Part shown: piece after piece, positions 26,882 to 35,622 of the stretch
Layout: each line of letters opens with the position of its first letter
How positions within the stretch are numbered: the stretch's first letter is position 1
Source of the DNA: JADHUC01 sp964617665
GTDB taxonomy: Bacteria; Planctomycetota; Planctomycetia; Pirellulales; Pirellulaceae
DNA length: 51,674 bases
Direction: 5' to 3'
Assembly (NCBI GenBank): GCA_964617665.1
Contig: CAZUAH010000028.1
Coordinates: 1 to 51,674 of the forward strand
Program-made: the position numbers and the translations under genes
Notes under the pieces: model-generated
Told to the model about the DNA's origin: nothing
Databases searched by the model: none
Seen by the model: only the letters and a program-made list of their open reading frames with translations

Positions 26882-28633
26882 TCAGTCTTTGGGCAGTTCC
26901 TCGATCGTGCCATGCACCTTGAATGCCAGATCTTCAGTGATGTTGGCCGCCATGCCGCCGTTGGGATAGTCGCCGACATTGCCGGGTCCTGAGTTGACAT
27001 GCCATTTGTGGTCGCCGGTCAAACCGTCCTTGAGCCGCGTTTCGCCGCCGCCCAAATAGTCCTTGTTGTATACGGTCAGCGCATACGTCTCGCCTGGTGT
27101 GACTTCCACAGGCCTATCGAAAACGAAGGCGTTCCACGCGCCGCATTTCACCGAGTCCGGTTTCAGCACGCGCGACTCGCCCAACCACTCGGTCCACCAA
27201 CTGTTCCCCTTTGGCTTGCGTATCACCACCGACAGTCCGTAGGTGTGCGTGAGTTTGGGATCGGCGCTCTCTTTGCTCAGCCGAATCGCCACCATTGCGA
27301 TCTTGTTTTCGGTGGGAATGAAGCTCTGCATCACGCCGTACACCAATGGGCTGCTGCCTTCTTCGCGGATGATGTGTTCCGGCGGCAGCGACGGATCGGG
27401 CTTCGGCACAGCCGCCGCACCGCGTGCAAGATCTGCGGGTCCCACGTAGTCGCGCGACCAGTGTGTTGCGGCGATGTGCGTAACGCCATCGTCCAGAGTG
27501 ATGTAATAAACCGTCAGCAGTGTGCCGTCGCTCAGTTCGACCGTTTTCGGATATCCCAGATCGCCAATGCCGCCTCGTCCCGAGCCCGGACCCTTCGATA
27601 GAGCATCGCAGCGAAGGATGGCCTCGCGTTCAGTATCCCATGTCTCACCGCCGTCTCGCGAGAAGCAGGCGCGGATGCCGTACGGCCGCCGACGGTAGCC
27701 GTAAGTGCAGAGAATATTGCCACCCGCAACTGACAACAGGTGTGGCGGGTAGCCCCAGATGTCGGTGCGTCTTGGCTGGCTCCATGTTTTGCCGTGATCG
27801 TCCGAATGGCACTGCCACAGGAACCCGCGTTCGTGCAAGGGGACTTCGTGCGTACCGCTTTCGGATCGGATCATGGCCAGCACCCTTCCGTTCGGTAACG
27901 CAAGCAACTCGGCCTCGTTGAAATCGTGCCGGCCGTCGTACGCCATGTCGACCAGTTCCCAACTATCGCCGCGGTCCGCCGATCGCAGTACCCACGCGCT
28001 AGTTGCTGGATCATCAACGGTCCTCTTTCCATAGACAGGCTTGAGCACCACGTCGTTCGGCAATACCACGCCCGCTCCAAAACCTCCCATACTGGCGAAA
28101 GCCGGCAGCGAGATGTACTTCTGATGGCGTTGTTCCTCGTCGGGTTCCCGTTTCCACATTTTTGCCCGATAGCAGGCGCTGATGTGGCCGTCGGGCCATT
28201 CCTTCACGGCAACGCCGCGCGCAACCAATTCCTCCTTCTTCGATGTCGGAAGGACCTCGTGCATTTGCGGCCAGACATTCAAGACGGTTTCGTCGCTCAA
28301 AATGAATGCGCCCAAGTCCTTCGGCCGCTGTTTGAATCCTGTGTCTTTGCCGCGCCGGAACCACGAGAGGCCACCGTCGGGGGAGTAAAGCGTCTCGCCG
28401 CCCGTCTTTCCTCCAGCCGCCTTGCCGTAGTGCGACCGTGTCGTGTTCCAACCGAACGACACCCAGAGGTTATCGCCCGCGTCCGTGGCGATATTGGGAA
28501 AGGCTGCATATTTGCCTACTTCGCGGAACAGCACCATGTCTCGCTTCATCGGCTCGCCTGATTTTGCAGTCCCACCAACCAAGGCAGTCACCACAGCAGA
28601 CACCAGCCAGTAGTTCTTCAGTGATCGTTTCAT
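26882..28633 (-). CDS. Exported sialidase-like (BNR/Asp-box) six-bladed propeller protein
   Basis: About 583 residues from the ATG at 28633 (GGAG five bases upstream), which begins a signal peptide (MKRSLKNYWLVSAVVTALVG). Four Asp-box motifs (S-x-D-x-G-x-x-W) are clear: YSPDGGLSWFRR, RSADRGDSWELV, HSDDHGKTWSQP and FSRDGGETWDTE, spread over the first 370 residues as in sialidase propellers. The C-terminal 150 residues (VIRKPKGNSWWTEWLG, ETYALTVYNKDYLGG) look like a beta-sandwich, perhaps sugar binding. Asp boxes mark the fold, not the activity; I could not confirm the full arginine triad, so sialidase activity is uncertain. Divergent from the FG-GAP gene. Confidence 0.85.
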   Translation of the reverse strand: MKRSLKNYWLVSAVVTALVGGTAKSGEPMKRDMVLFREVGKYAAFPNIATDAGDNLWVSFGWNTTRSHYGKAAGGKTGGETLYSPDGGLSWFRRGKDTGFKQRPKDLGAFILSDETVLNVWPQMHEVLPTSKKEELVARGVAVKEWPDGHISACYRAKMWKREPDEEQRHQKYISLPAFASMGGFGAGVVLPNDVVLKPVYGKRTVDDPATSAWVLRSADRGDSWELVDMAYDGRHDFNEAELLALPNGRVLAMIRSESGTHEVPLHERGFLWQCHSDDHGKTWSQPRRTDIWGYPPHLLSVAGGNILCTYGYRRRPYGIRACFSRDGGETWDTEREAILRCDALSKGPGSGRGGIGDLGYPKTVELSDGTLLTVYYITLDDGVTHIAATHWSRDYVGPADLARGAAAVPKPDPSLPPEHIIREEGSSPLVYGVMQSFIPTENKIAMVAIRLSKESADPKLTHTYGLSVVIRKPKGNSWWTEWLGESRVLKPDSVKCGAWNAFVFDRPVEVTPGETYALTVYNKDYLGGGETRLKDGLTGDHKWHVNSGPGNVGDYPNGGMAANITEDLAFKVHGTIEELPKD

Positions 28634-28713
28634 GGTCTCTCCAAGGTTTCTTGCGGCGGAAATCATTACAATATCACGCGGCATGATGAATACGAGAGAC
28701 GGGAGACCAAAAG
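28634..28713. promoter_or_regulatory. Short divergent promoter region
   Basis: Eighty bases separate the divergent starts of the sialidase-like gene and the FG-GAP/ASPIC gene, so both promoters must lie here or overlap the coding ends. Ribosome binding sites are visible for both (GGAG on the minus strand, GGGAG at about 28699-28703 on the plus strand). No clear -35/-10 pair or operator palindrome was recognised. Confidence 0.45.
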
Positions 28714-30123
28714 ATGCGAAAACTGATCGCGATTTTTCTGTCGTGCGCAGCGCCATTCTGCTCGACGGCCGCGGAGCCCTTTCAGGACGTCACCGAGGCC
28801 GTCGGATTGACAGGTCTTTCTGGAGGAGCGGCGGCCTGGGGTGATTTCGACAACGACGGCTGGGTCGACCTATGTTCAGGCGGCCAACTCTGGCGAAACG
28901 AAGATGGCAAGCGGTTTCATCGCGTGGAGAATTTGTCGTTGGCCGGACCCGGCATCTGGGGCGATTTCGACAACGACGGTTTTCTGGACCTGTTCAGTTG
29001 GGCGGGCCAAGGCAGACTGTTTCGGAGCCAAGAGGGAAAGAGCTTTGAAGACGTTGGCAAAGCATTTCCCAAACTTCCCACAAGGGTCAGCCTGGGCGCG
29101 ACATGGGGCGATTTTGATGGTGACAGTTTCATCGACTTGTATGTCGGCGGTTACGAAGTGTGGCCGTCGAAAGAGTATCCGGATGTGATGCTCTTGAACC
29201 AGAAGGGCGAACGATTCGTCGAGGAATGGCGACAGGATCGGATACGGCGAGCCCGCGGAATCACGGCCACCGACTTTGACGAAGACGGTGACCTGGACGT
29301 GTACGTATCAAACTATCGGCTCCAGCCAAACCGGCTGCTGCAGAACGACGGCAAGGGCAAGTTGACCGATGTTGCAGCCGACTTCGGCACAGCGGGCGAT
29401 GGCGGGCTGGGCGCGTGGGGGCACACGATCGGGTCGGCGTGGGGTGATTTCGACAATGACGGTCATTTCGATCTGTTCGTCGGCAACTTCAGCCATCCAC
29501 CCCAGTATCAGGACCGGCCGAAGTTCTTGAGAAACCTCGGCCCGGAGGGCAAGTTCCACTTCACCGATCGAAGCAATACCGCCGGCCTGCGTTGGCAGGA
29601 ATCCTACGCTTCGCCGGCGCTGGCCGATTTCGACAATGACGGCCATCTCGACTTGTTCTTCACTACCGTTTATCGCGGCGACCGCAGCGTCCTCTATCGC
29701 AATCTGGGCGGATGGGAATTCGTGGAAGTATCTGCCGTTGCGAAGGTGGACGTACCGACGACCTATCAGGCAGCCTGGGCCGACTTCGACGGCGACGGCT
29801 ATTTGGACTTGGTCACGGGTGGTCGACTGTTTCGCAATCCGGGTGGCAAGAACCACTGGCTGAAAGTGCGACTGGTCGGTGGCGGCAACGTGAACGCCGC
29901 CGCGATTGGCGCCCAAGTGCGAATCCAACTGGGTGAAATGATGGTAACGCGGCAGGTCGAGGGAGCGACAGGCCAAGGTAACCAGAACGACTTGACGCTG
30001 CATTTCGGACTTGGTTCGCACTCCGAACCGGTATCGGCGGAAATCCGCTGGCCGAATGGAGCCAAGCAGCAGATTGAAACCGCGATCGACCGAACGCTAA
30101 CAGTCAAGTTCGCGCCGCAGTGA
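28714..30123 (+). CDS. Exported FG-GAP/VCBS-repeat protein with C-terminal ASPIC/UnbV domain
   Basis: 469 residues with signal peptide MRKLIAIFLSCAAPFCSTAA. Seven or so calcium-loop repeats follow: WGDFDNDGWVDL, WGDFDNDGFLDL, WGDFDGDSFIDLYV, ATDFDEDGDLDVYV, WGDFDNDGHFDLFV, LADFDNDGHLDLFF and WADFDGDGYLDLV. These D-x-D-x-D-G loops define integrin-alpha-like FG-GAP propellers. The last 90 residues (HWLKVRLVGGGNVNAAAIGA, GLGSHSEPVSAEIRWPNG) are an ASPIC/UnbV domain, the usual partner in this CRTAC1-like family, which is common in planctomycetes. A role in surface binding is inferred; no enzyme site is visible. The oxidoreductase gene follows 75 bases downstream. Confidence 0.92.
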   Translation: MRKLIAIFLSCAAPFCSTAAEPFQDVTEAVGLTGLSGGAAAWGDFDNDGWVDLCSGGQLWRNEDGKRFHRVENLSLAGPGIWGDFDNDGFLDLFSWAGQGRLFRSQEGKSFEDVGKAFPKLPTRVSLGATWGDFDGDSFIDLYVGGYEVWPSKEYPDVMLLNQKGERFVEEWRQDRIRRARGITATDFDEDGDLDVYVSNYRLQPNRLLQNDGKGKLTDVAADFGTAGDGGLGAWGHTIGSAWGDFDNDGHFDLFVGNFSHPPQYQDRPKFLRNLGPEGKFHFTDRSNTAGLRWQESYASPALADFDNDGHLDLFFTTVYRGDRSVLYRNLGGWEFVEVSAVAKVDVPTTYQAAWADFDGDGYLDLVTGGRLFRNPGGKNHWLKVRLVGGGNVNAAAIGAQVRIQLGEMMVTRQVEGATGQGNQNDLTLHFGLGSHSEPVSAEIRWPNGAKQQIETAIDRTLTVKFAPQ

Positions 30124-30198
30124 TTGACTCGGCAACGAGCCTGGGTTAGCCTGCGCACAAATCACGCCGGGATCACAAACACGCCGGAGGAGAACACC

Positions 30199-31470
30199 AT
30201 GACCGCCCGACAGAAGCCTCAACTGAATCGACGTCGCTTCCTGCAAAGCACGGGACTCGGCCTCGCCGCGCCGATCATCGTTCCGAGCAGCGTGCTCGGT
30301 TCGGCCGCGGAAAGCCCCGCCAACGAACGTGTGGTGGCCGCACTCATTGGCGCTGGTGGACGTGGCAAGGGCTTGCTGGGAATCCACAACGACCCGCGCT
30401 GCACTATCGCCGCCGTGTGCGACGTGGACCAGCAACGTACGGCCGCCGCGCAGAAAAGGATCGGCGGTTGCGATGGATACCAAGACTTTCGTCGCATCTT
30501 GGACCGCGAGGACATCGACGCGGTGCTGATCGGCACGCCGGACCACTGGCACGCACCGATTACGATTATGGCGTGCCAAGCGGGAATGGACGTCTACTGC
30601 GAAAAACCACTTTGCCGGACGATCCACGAGGGCAGAAAGATGGTCGATGTGGCCCGACGCTACGATCGAGTCGTCCAGATGGGCACGCAGTACCGCTCGA
30701 TTCCGCGCAGCCTCCAGACGTGCGAATGGGTACGAAATGGCCGGCTCGGCAACGTGCACACGGTACGGCTCACTCATCGACCGAACCGCATCCACCCGAT
30801 GGAACCCGCCCAGCCGGTACCGCCGCATCTGGACTGGGACTTGTGGCTGGGGCCGACGCCGTGGGCCGACTATCATCCGGCGCGATGCCACTTCAGCTTC
30901 CGCTGGTTCATGGACTATGGAGGCGGCTCGCTGGCCGACAATGGCGTGCACATGTTCGGCGTCGTCTCTTATGCCATGGGCGCCGATCACACAGGTCCGG
31001 TAACGATTGAGGCCACCGGTCGCCAGGAGCCCAACAACCTGTTTGACGCGCCCGTCGAGATGAGCGTGCGCTACAAATTCGCCGATCCAGAGTTCGAGAT
31101 GATTTGGGAACAACCGAGCGACGGCGAGCTGGGCATAGATTTCGTTGGTAGCGAGGCCACACTCAGCGGTTTCTGGAACTGGGAGGTCACCAAAGGCGAA
31201 GCCGACCTCTCGCCCACGCGCACGGACGAACAGAATCTGGTCGTCAGCGACAACCACTCTGCCAATTGGCTCGAATGCATCGCCGCGCGCCGGCGCCCGG
31301 TGATGGATGTCGAAATCGGCCATCGAGTGACCACCTGGAGCCACTTGGGCAACATCGCCTATCTGCTCGGCCGCAAGGTCCAATGGGACCCGGCGAAAGA
31401 GCGCTTCGTCGGCGACGAAGAAGCAAACCGCATGCTCGACGCCCCCTATCGCGAACCGTGGCGTCTATAG
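30199..31470 (+). CDS. Tat-exported Gfo/Idh/MocA-family oxidoreductase
   Basis: About 423 residues from the ATG at 30199, preceded by GGAGGAG; the frame extends upstream without a good start. A twin-arginine signal is plain (LNRRRFLQSTGLGLAAP). The Rossmann fold begins with VVAALIGAGGRGKG. The family's EKP motif is in DVYCEKPLCRT, and the catalytic-region His in GGSLADNGVHMFGV. Length and motif order fit the planctomycete branch of NAD(P)-dependent sugar or polyol oxidoreductases exported with bound cofactor. It probably oxidises or reduces a sugar released by neighbouring hydrolases (inference). It is co-directional with the FG-GAP gene upstream and the PepSY-like lipoprotein gene 24 bases downstream. 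Confidence 0.93.
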   Translation: MTARQKPQLNRRRFLQSTGLGLAAPIIVPSSVLGSAAESPANERVVAALIGAGGRGKGLLGIHNDPRCTIAAVCDVDQQRTAAAQKRIGGCDGYQDFRRILDREDIDAVLIGTPDHWHAPITIMACQAGMDVYCEKPLCRTIHEGRKMVDVARRYDRVVQMGTQYRSIPRSLQTCEWVRNGRLGNVHTVRLTHRPNRIHPMEPAQPVPPHLDWDLWLGPTPWADYHPARCHFSFRWFMDYGGGSLADNGVHMFGVVSYAMGADHTGPVTIEATGRQEPNNLFDAPVEMSVRYKFADPEFEMIWEQPSDGELGIDFVGSEATLSGFWNWEVTKGEADLSPTRTDEQNLVVSDNHSANWLECIAARRRPVMDVEIGHRVTTWSHLGNIAYLLGRKVQWDPAKERFVGDEEANRMLDAPYREPWRL

Positions 31471-31494
31471 CTCGCATCGTAGGCGTACTGGACC

Positions 31495-32166
31495 ATGAAG
31501 ACCGCAAAAAACGCGATCGCCGTTTCTGTTCTCCTCGGTGTGGCAAGCGTTCTTGGCTGCGGTCGTGTCCCGGAATCCGATCGACCAGATGAGATCGCCC
31601 GCGATCCGTCGCACGTCACTGGGGCATGGCAGGAATCAGGTGACGAGGGCGGGAAAGCTGGCGATACGGCACTTGCCCCAGAGGCGAGGGACCCTTTGCT
31701 CGGCGGTTTGCCGTTTGCTGTTAGGGATGCCTACAAAGCCAAGTTTCCCGGCCATCGCTTGTGGCAGGTCTCGGAGAGCGGTACGGCAGAAGCGACACAA
31801 TATGACCTGACCATTTTCGACCCAGGTTCCTCAACGGTCCATGGACGGCAAGTCGGTTCCGCCCATGTGCGAACGCTGCAGAACTACCACTTGATACTGA
31901 CGCACACAGTTGAGGTTGTTCGAGAGGAGATTCATCCAATTGCTGCCGACTCCGTTCCCAAGGCCGCGAGGGATGCGTTCGAGCGTTGGCGACGACCTTA
32001 TGATCGCAGCACGGACTTCACCTGGTACGCCTACCAAGACGAAGGCGCAGAGCGGCTGTATCGGGCTCATGTCACACTGAACTCGATCGAAGATTACGGC
32101 GCGACACTGAAAGCAGACGGCACCATTATCGACAAGCACACGCGGTTTCAGGAAGACGACGGATAG
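31495..32166 (+). CDS. Lipoprotein with two PepSY-like units
   Basis: 223 residues. The N-terminus ends in a lipobox (SVLGC), so the mature protein is probably lipid-anchored at Cys22. After an acidic linker come two similar halves: LPFAVRDAYKAKFPGHRLWQ with TQYDLTIFD, and VPKAARDAFERWRRPYDRST with LYRAHVTLNSIE and LKADGTII. The helix-then-strands pattern, with a repeated alpha-A-x-R-D-A motif and a closing DGTI turn, resembles PepSY-like (DUF2874-type) domains, which are usually small exported binding or inhibitor modules. That assignment is by pattern only. The ribosome binding site is weak and the 24-bp gap to the oxidoreductase gene suggests coupled transcription. Confidence 0.75.
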   Translation: MKTAKNAIAVSVLLGVASVLGCGRVPESDRPDEIARDPSHVTGAWQESGDEGGKAGDTALAPEARDPLLGGLPFAVRDAYKAKFPGHRLWQVSESGTAEATQYDLTIFDPGSSTVHGRQVGSAHVRTLQNYHLILTHTVEVVREEIHPIAADSVPKAARDAFERWRRPYDRSTDFTWYAYQDEGAERLYRAHVTLNSIEDYGATLKADGTIIDKHTRFQEDDG

Positions 32167-32240
32167 GTCATTGGCGCGTCCGACGAGTGACTCACCGGTG
32201 CGGACCAACTCCGCAATCCGCAGAAAAGAGGAACGGAACG

Positions 32241-32852
32241 ATGTTGGCGAACGTGATCAAGTACTTGCCTTTGGTCCTTGTCTTGGTTCTGCAGGACCAC
32301 ATTCTTGCGGAGTCCAATTACGATCAGCCTTATCTGGGCGTGTGGCCGAAGACGTATAGCAGATTCTCGGCTGAACATCTTCGCACGCAAGCTGAACAAG
32401 GCTTGGCCGGGAAGGTGAAGAAGGCTGACGTGATTCTTGTTGGTGCGGCGCACAGTCTGAGGGAGATCAAGGTATCGGATTCGGTTGAACGCGTCCAGTT
32501 CTATGAGGCAGACGTGAAGGTGATGCAAGTGATAAAGGGCGAATCGAACAGTCGCCAGGTTCACCTCAAGTTCGTGCCATCTGCAACGAGCATCGAGGAT
32601 GGTGCCGAGCACGTTTTCCTTCTCAAGACACCCGAAGGGAAACCGCCGACCGTCGCTAAGAGCCGGCTCGATGGCGAACAACGACGCTCTTTGCTGGAAC
32701 CCGAGCAGCGTGTCCAACTTGCCCGGCGGAATCTGAATTCTCTGGACGCTCTCGGCCCTACCATGGTCCTGACGCGGATTCGTGGGCTTGATTGGATCGC
32801 CCTCCGCCCAAGGTGCTATTGGCTCCGCCGCCGCGACACCGGCTGCGGCTAA
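32241..32852 (+). CDS. Small exported protein, function unknown; C-terminal tail probably not native
   Basis: About 203 residues from the ATG at 32241 (AAGAGGAACGGA upstream). Signal peptide MLANVIKYLPLVLVLVLQDH. The mature part contains VQFYEADVKVMQVIKGES, VHLKFVPSATS and EHVFLLKTPEGK, a beta-rich pattern seen in exported planctomycete proteins that I cannot assign. The last 30 or so residues (from VLTRIRGLDWIA to RRRDTGCG) are antisense to a stretch that reads well on the minus strand with a signal-peptide-bearing start at 33034. The original C-terminus may therefore have been lost and replaced by read-through into a remnant. The first 170 residues look real; I am less sure of the end. Confidence 0.65.
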   Translation: MLANVIKYLPLVLVLVLQDHILAESNYDQPYLGVWPKTYSRFSAEHLRTQAEQGLAGKVKKADVILVGAAHSLREIKVSDSVERVQFYEADVKVMQVIKGESNSRQVHLKFVPSATSIEDGAEHVFLLKTPEGKPPTVAKSRLDGEQRRSLLEPEQRVQLARRNLNSLDALGPTMVLTRIRGLDWIALRPRCYWLRRRDTGCG

Positions 32853-33034
32853 CACCTGAACCTGCATGGTCTCGGTCGATTCGGGCCCCTCCATAACCGA
32901 GAGGAAACCGGGCGGTCTTCGCCCCACGCGAAACCGGCTGCGAATGCCACCAATCCGCAAGCACACAGTAGGGCACGCACTCGAGAACCCGTTTCTGAAA
33001 GTCTGCTGGCCGATCTGCACTGCCGGTAAGACAT
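32760..33034 (-). pseudogene. Remnant of an exported protein gene (good start and signal peptide, then frameshift)
   Basis: The minus strand has AGGAG seven bases before an ATG at 33034. It encodes MSYRQCRSASRLSETGSRVR then ALLCACGLVAFAAGFAWGED, a credible signal peptide. After EDRPVSS the frame reaches a stop near 32849, but the next frame continues with a sensible sequence: VMEGPESTETMQVQVLAAAG and EPIAPWAEGDPIKPTNP. A single frameshift would join them. The reading then runs into the 3' end of the convergent plus-strand gene, where it stops making sense, so the rest of the gene is missing. I do not recognise the family. Confidence 0.5.
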
Positions 33035-34067
33035 CACTACTCTCCTGATTGTTGGAAAAACCACATGAGGGAGAAGAGTAACGACCCACGCGACGAATGT
33101 CCAAGATGCCCAAAGCCCTGTTCCTTCTACACCCACGTCTAGACTTGGATTCTCGTGCATTGCAGTCCATGTGGTGGTGTTTTACTATCAAAAAATAGTG
33201 GCCCAGCAAGAGAAGATGATGCGATCAGCAGATCAGACATCCACTGGCAAGAATCGATCATGCGCAGAGTGTTTCTCATGCGTTTCATTGTATCTCTGAA
33301 AGGCGTGCCCATAGGGCTCTTGAGACCAGAGGAGATCAACAGTTCAAGCGTCTCGACAGAAGTCCTCGGGAGCTGAAACGCGCTCGAACAAGTATCTCTC
33401 GCCAAGTCGTTCAAAGCCGATTGATTTCTTCACAGTTCGGTTCCGTCTATACTCATCCGCGGTCGTCCCGAATCCGCCGTTGAAGACCATCCACTCGTTT
33501 GCTGTTTCCGGCTATCGAGGCAGGCTTACCGTCGAGATGTCTTTCGGCGATGGAAGAACCACAAGCTGCAACCACGGGCGGGAAGGTGGTGCCAAGCGTG
33601 CAACAAAGTCGCCATGCTACCAAAGTGCTGCACGGACCCTTCGTCATTCGAAAGACCGCGAGGCAAGACATCTTGCTGATGGACCGTTGGGTGGTTTCGA
33701 GGGCGACGCGCGGCCCAGAACGGCGCGCACGACATCGGTGCCGATGCGTACGCTGGAACGAAACGTCAGCAACTAGTGGCAATCCGCTTTTCCCTTTCCG
33801 CCGAAAAGCGGTTTCAGGTCAGGCATCATGTCGTTTCACGGCACGGTAGTTCAGGACCTGTGATGCTGAGGTCCCTGCTAATGGGAACTTCTGTACCTCC
33901 GATGCTTGAATAAATGCGGTGACATGCGCTACCTTGCCGCCGGAGACGAGCCGACGTCGGTCTCGGCAGCCGGGATGTCTTGCGTTCAATTGCGTGACTT
34001 TGGCCAGCGATGTACGATGCGGGAAACAGGAAGGACATAACACCGAAACTAACGGGTCCAAACGAAT
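33035..34067. other. Gene-poor stretch of about 1 kb with no recognisable gene
   Basis: Several ORFs of 70-115 codons exist on both strands (for example minus 33139-33414 and plus 33499-33849), but none has a ribosome binding site with a credible start, a signal peptide or a family motif that I recognise. The stretch 33155-33420 is richer in A+T than its surroundings. One terminator-like hairpin is present (33784-33811). I see no tRNA, transposase motif or direct repeats. It may hold eroded genes or transferred debris beside the remnant at 33034. Confidence 0.4.
33784..33811 (+). terminator. Terminator-like hairpin CCGCTTTT...AAAAGCGG
   Basis: A perfect 8-bp inverted repeat, CCGCTTTT at 33784-33791 and AAAAGCGG at 33804-33811, encloses a 12-base loop and is followed by ttt. 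It lies in the gene-poor region with no clear gene directly upstream on either strand, so its role is uncertain. Confidence 0.4.
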
Positions 34068-35498
34068 ATGAAAGCCACCAGACAGTGCCCGATAACCGCT
34101 GTGTGCGTCTTGTGTTTCTGCCTCAGTTGGAACCTTGTCCATGCAGACGACGACACTCTGGCCAACGAGGCCGTGGCAGCCATGAAGAAAGCGGCGACGT
34201 TCTATCGAGACCGCGTCGCAACGCACGGGGGCTATGTCTATTTCTACTCGCTGGACGTGAAGCAACGCTGGGGCGAAGGATTGGCCACGCCCGATCAGAT
34301 TTGGGTGCAACCGCCGGGGACGCCAACTGTCGGCATGGCTTTCTTGAAAGCCTGGAGAGCGACTGGCGACCGCTATTATCTGGACGCTGCTCGCGAGGCC
34401 GCCGAAGCGCTGGCGTACGGCCAACTCCGTTCAGGCGGCTGGACGAATTCGATTGACCTCAAGGGAAGCACGCTGGGCTACCTGTATTCGGGTGGAAACC
34501 GACGTCGAGACGGCACGACGTCGCTGGACGACGGTCAAACGCAATCGGCCATCCAACTCGTTGTGCTGGTGGACGAGGCGTTCGCATTCAAGAACACGGA
34601 GATTCATCAATGCGCCATCACGGCCCGCGATGCGTTGCTGGCGGCACAGTTTCCGAATGGCGGGTTTCCTCAAGGGTGGAAGACGGCGGTCTCGAAACAG
34701 CCCGTGTTGAAGGCCAGCTATCCCGACTACGATTGGCGGACCGAAGGCCGGATCAAGAACTACTGGGACATGTACACGCTGAACGACAACGTGTGTGGGT
34801 ATGTCGCGGACACGCTGATCACCGCTCACCGAGTATATGAAGATGACAAGTACATAGCTGCCTTGGAGCGACTGGGCGACTTTCTGATCCTGGCCCAAAT
34901 GCCTGACCCACAACCGGCATGGGCTCAGCAATACAACAACGACATGCAACCGATCTGGGCCCGCAAGTTCGAGCCGCCTGGAATCTCTGGCGACGAGTCG
35001 CAGGAAGCGATCGAAACGTTGATGAAGATCTATATCGCGACGTCACACCCCAAGTATCTGGAACCGATACCGCGTGCGATTGCCTATTTGCAGCAATCGT
35101 TGCTGCCAGACAATTCTCTGGCCCGCTATTACGAACTGAAGACAAACAAGCCGCTGTACATGATGCGACGAGGTAAGCAGTACCGCCTGACCTACGACGA
35201 CACAAATCTACCAAAACACTACGGCTGGAAGACCCAGTCCCGACTTGCCGAACTGAAACGAAGATACCACGCTCTTGAACAGGGTCTTCCGCCGGAGGCC
35301 GACTCCGGTAGTGACCTGGAGGCCCAAGTCCGTCGCATCATCCGCGACTTGGACGATCAAGGCCGATGGATTAGTACCTACAAGGGAGAGCGTCTAGTTG
35401 GCCAACCGAAATTCAAGATGGACAGCCAGTACATCTCCAGCGCCGTCTTCAGCCACAACATCGCAATCCTTTGCGAATACCTGACCGCATTGCGATGA
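34068..35498 (+). CDS. Exported pectate lyase, PL10-type
   Basis: 476 residues with signal peptide MKATRQCPITAVCVLCFCLS. The mature protein has the helical toroid pattern of PL10 (Pectic acid lyase) enzymes: YYLDAAREAAEALAYGQL, SGGWTNSIDL, FPNGGFPQGW, YWDMYTLNDNVCGYVADTLI and the diagnostic PQPAWAQQYNNDMQPIWARK followed by FEPPGISGDES. From family knowledge, this fold cleaves polygalacturonate by beta-elimination with calcium. The catalytic Arg and Asp fall in these conserved blocks, but I did not place them exactly. The length is slightly above the bare catalytic domain, with a 60-residue insertion rich in charged residues near 385-430. The ribosome binding site is weak. The substrate would be pectin-like or another uronan. 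Confidence 0.9.
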   Translation: MKATRQCPITAVCVLCFCLSWNLVHADDDTLANEAVAAMKKAATFYRDRVATHGGYVYFYSLDVKQRWGEGLATPDQIWVQPPGTPTVGMAFLKAWRATGDRYYLDAAREAAEALAYGQLRSGGWTNSIDLKGSTLGYLYSGGNRRRDGTTSLDDGQTQSAIQLVVLVDEAFAFKNTEIHQCAITARDALLAAQFPNGGFPQGWKTAVSKQPVLKASYPDYDWRTEGRIKNYWDMYTLNDNVCGYVADTLITAHRVYEDDKYIAALERLGDFLILAQMPDPQPAWAQQYNNDMQPIWARKFEPPGISGDESQEAIETLMKIYIATSHPKYLEPIPRAIAYLQQSLLPDNSLARYYELKTNKPLYMMRRGKQYRLTYDDTNLPKHYGWKTQSRLAELKRRYHALEQGLPPEADSGSDLEAQVRRIIRDLDDQGRWISTYKGERLVGQPKFKMDSQYISSAVFSHNIAILCEYLTALR

Positions 35499-35622
35499 CT
35501 ATTTCCATGAGGCTTGTGATTCGCGAAACTCGTGTCCGTCGCGACGTGCTGCAACAGATCAACGTTGTCCCGCTTAACACGAAAACGGGAGATTCTGGCG
35601 ACGACTTTCCTCAAACTGATGA

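Noticed and set aside
30097..31383. A 428-codon minus-strand ORF
   Set aside because: It is antisense to the clear Gfo/Idh/MocA oxidoreductase, an effect of codon bias in GC-rich DNA. No motifs were seen.
32148..33209. A 353-codon minus-strand ORF as one intact gene
   Set aside because: Its first part lacks a ribosome binding site and its last part is antisense to a plausible exported protein. Only the middle segment looks like real protein, and the better start (33034) is in another frame, so I treat it as a remnant.
33139..33414. A 91-codon minus-strand ORF in the gene-poor stretch
   Set aside because: It has no ribosome binding site, signal, motif or recognisable composition. Kept only as part of the unassigned region.
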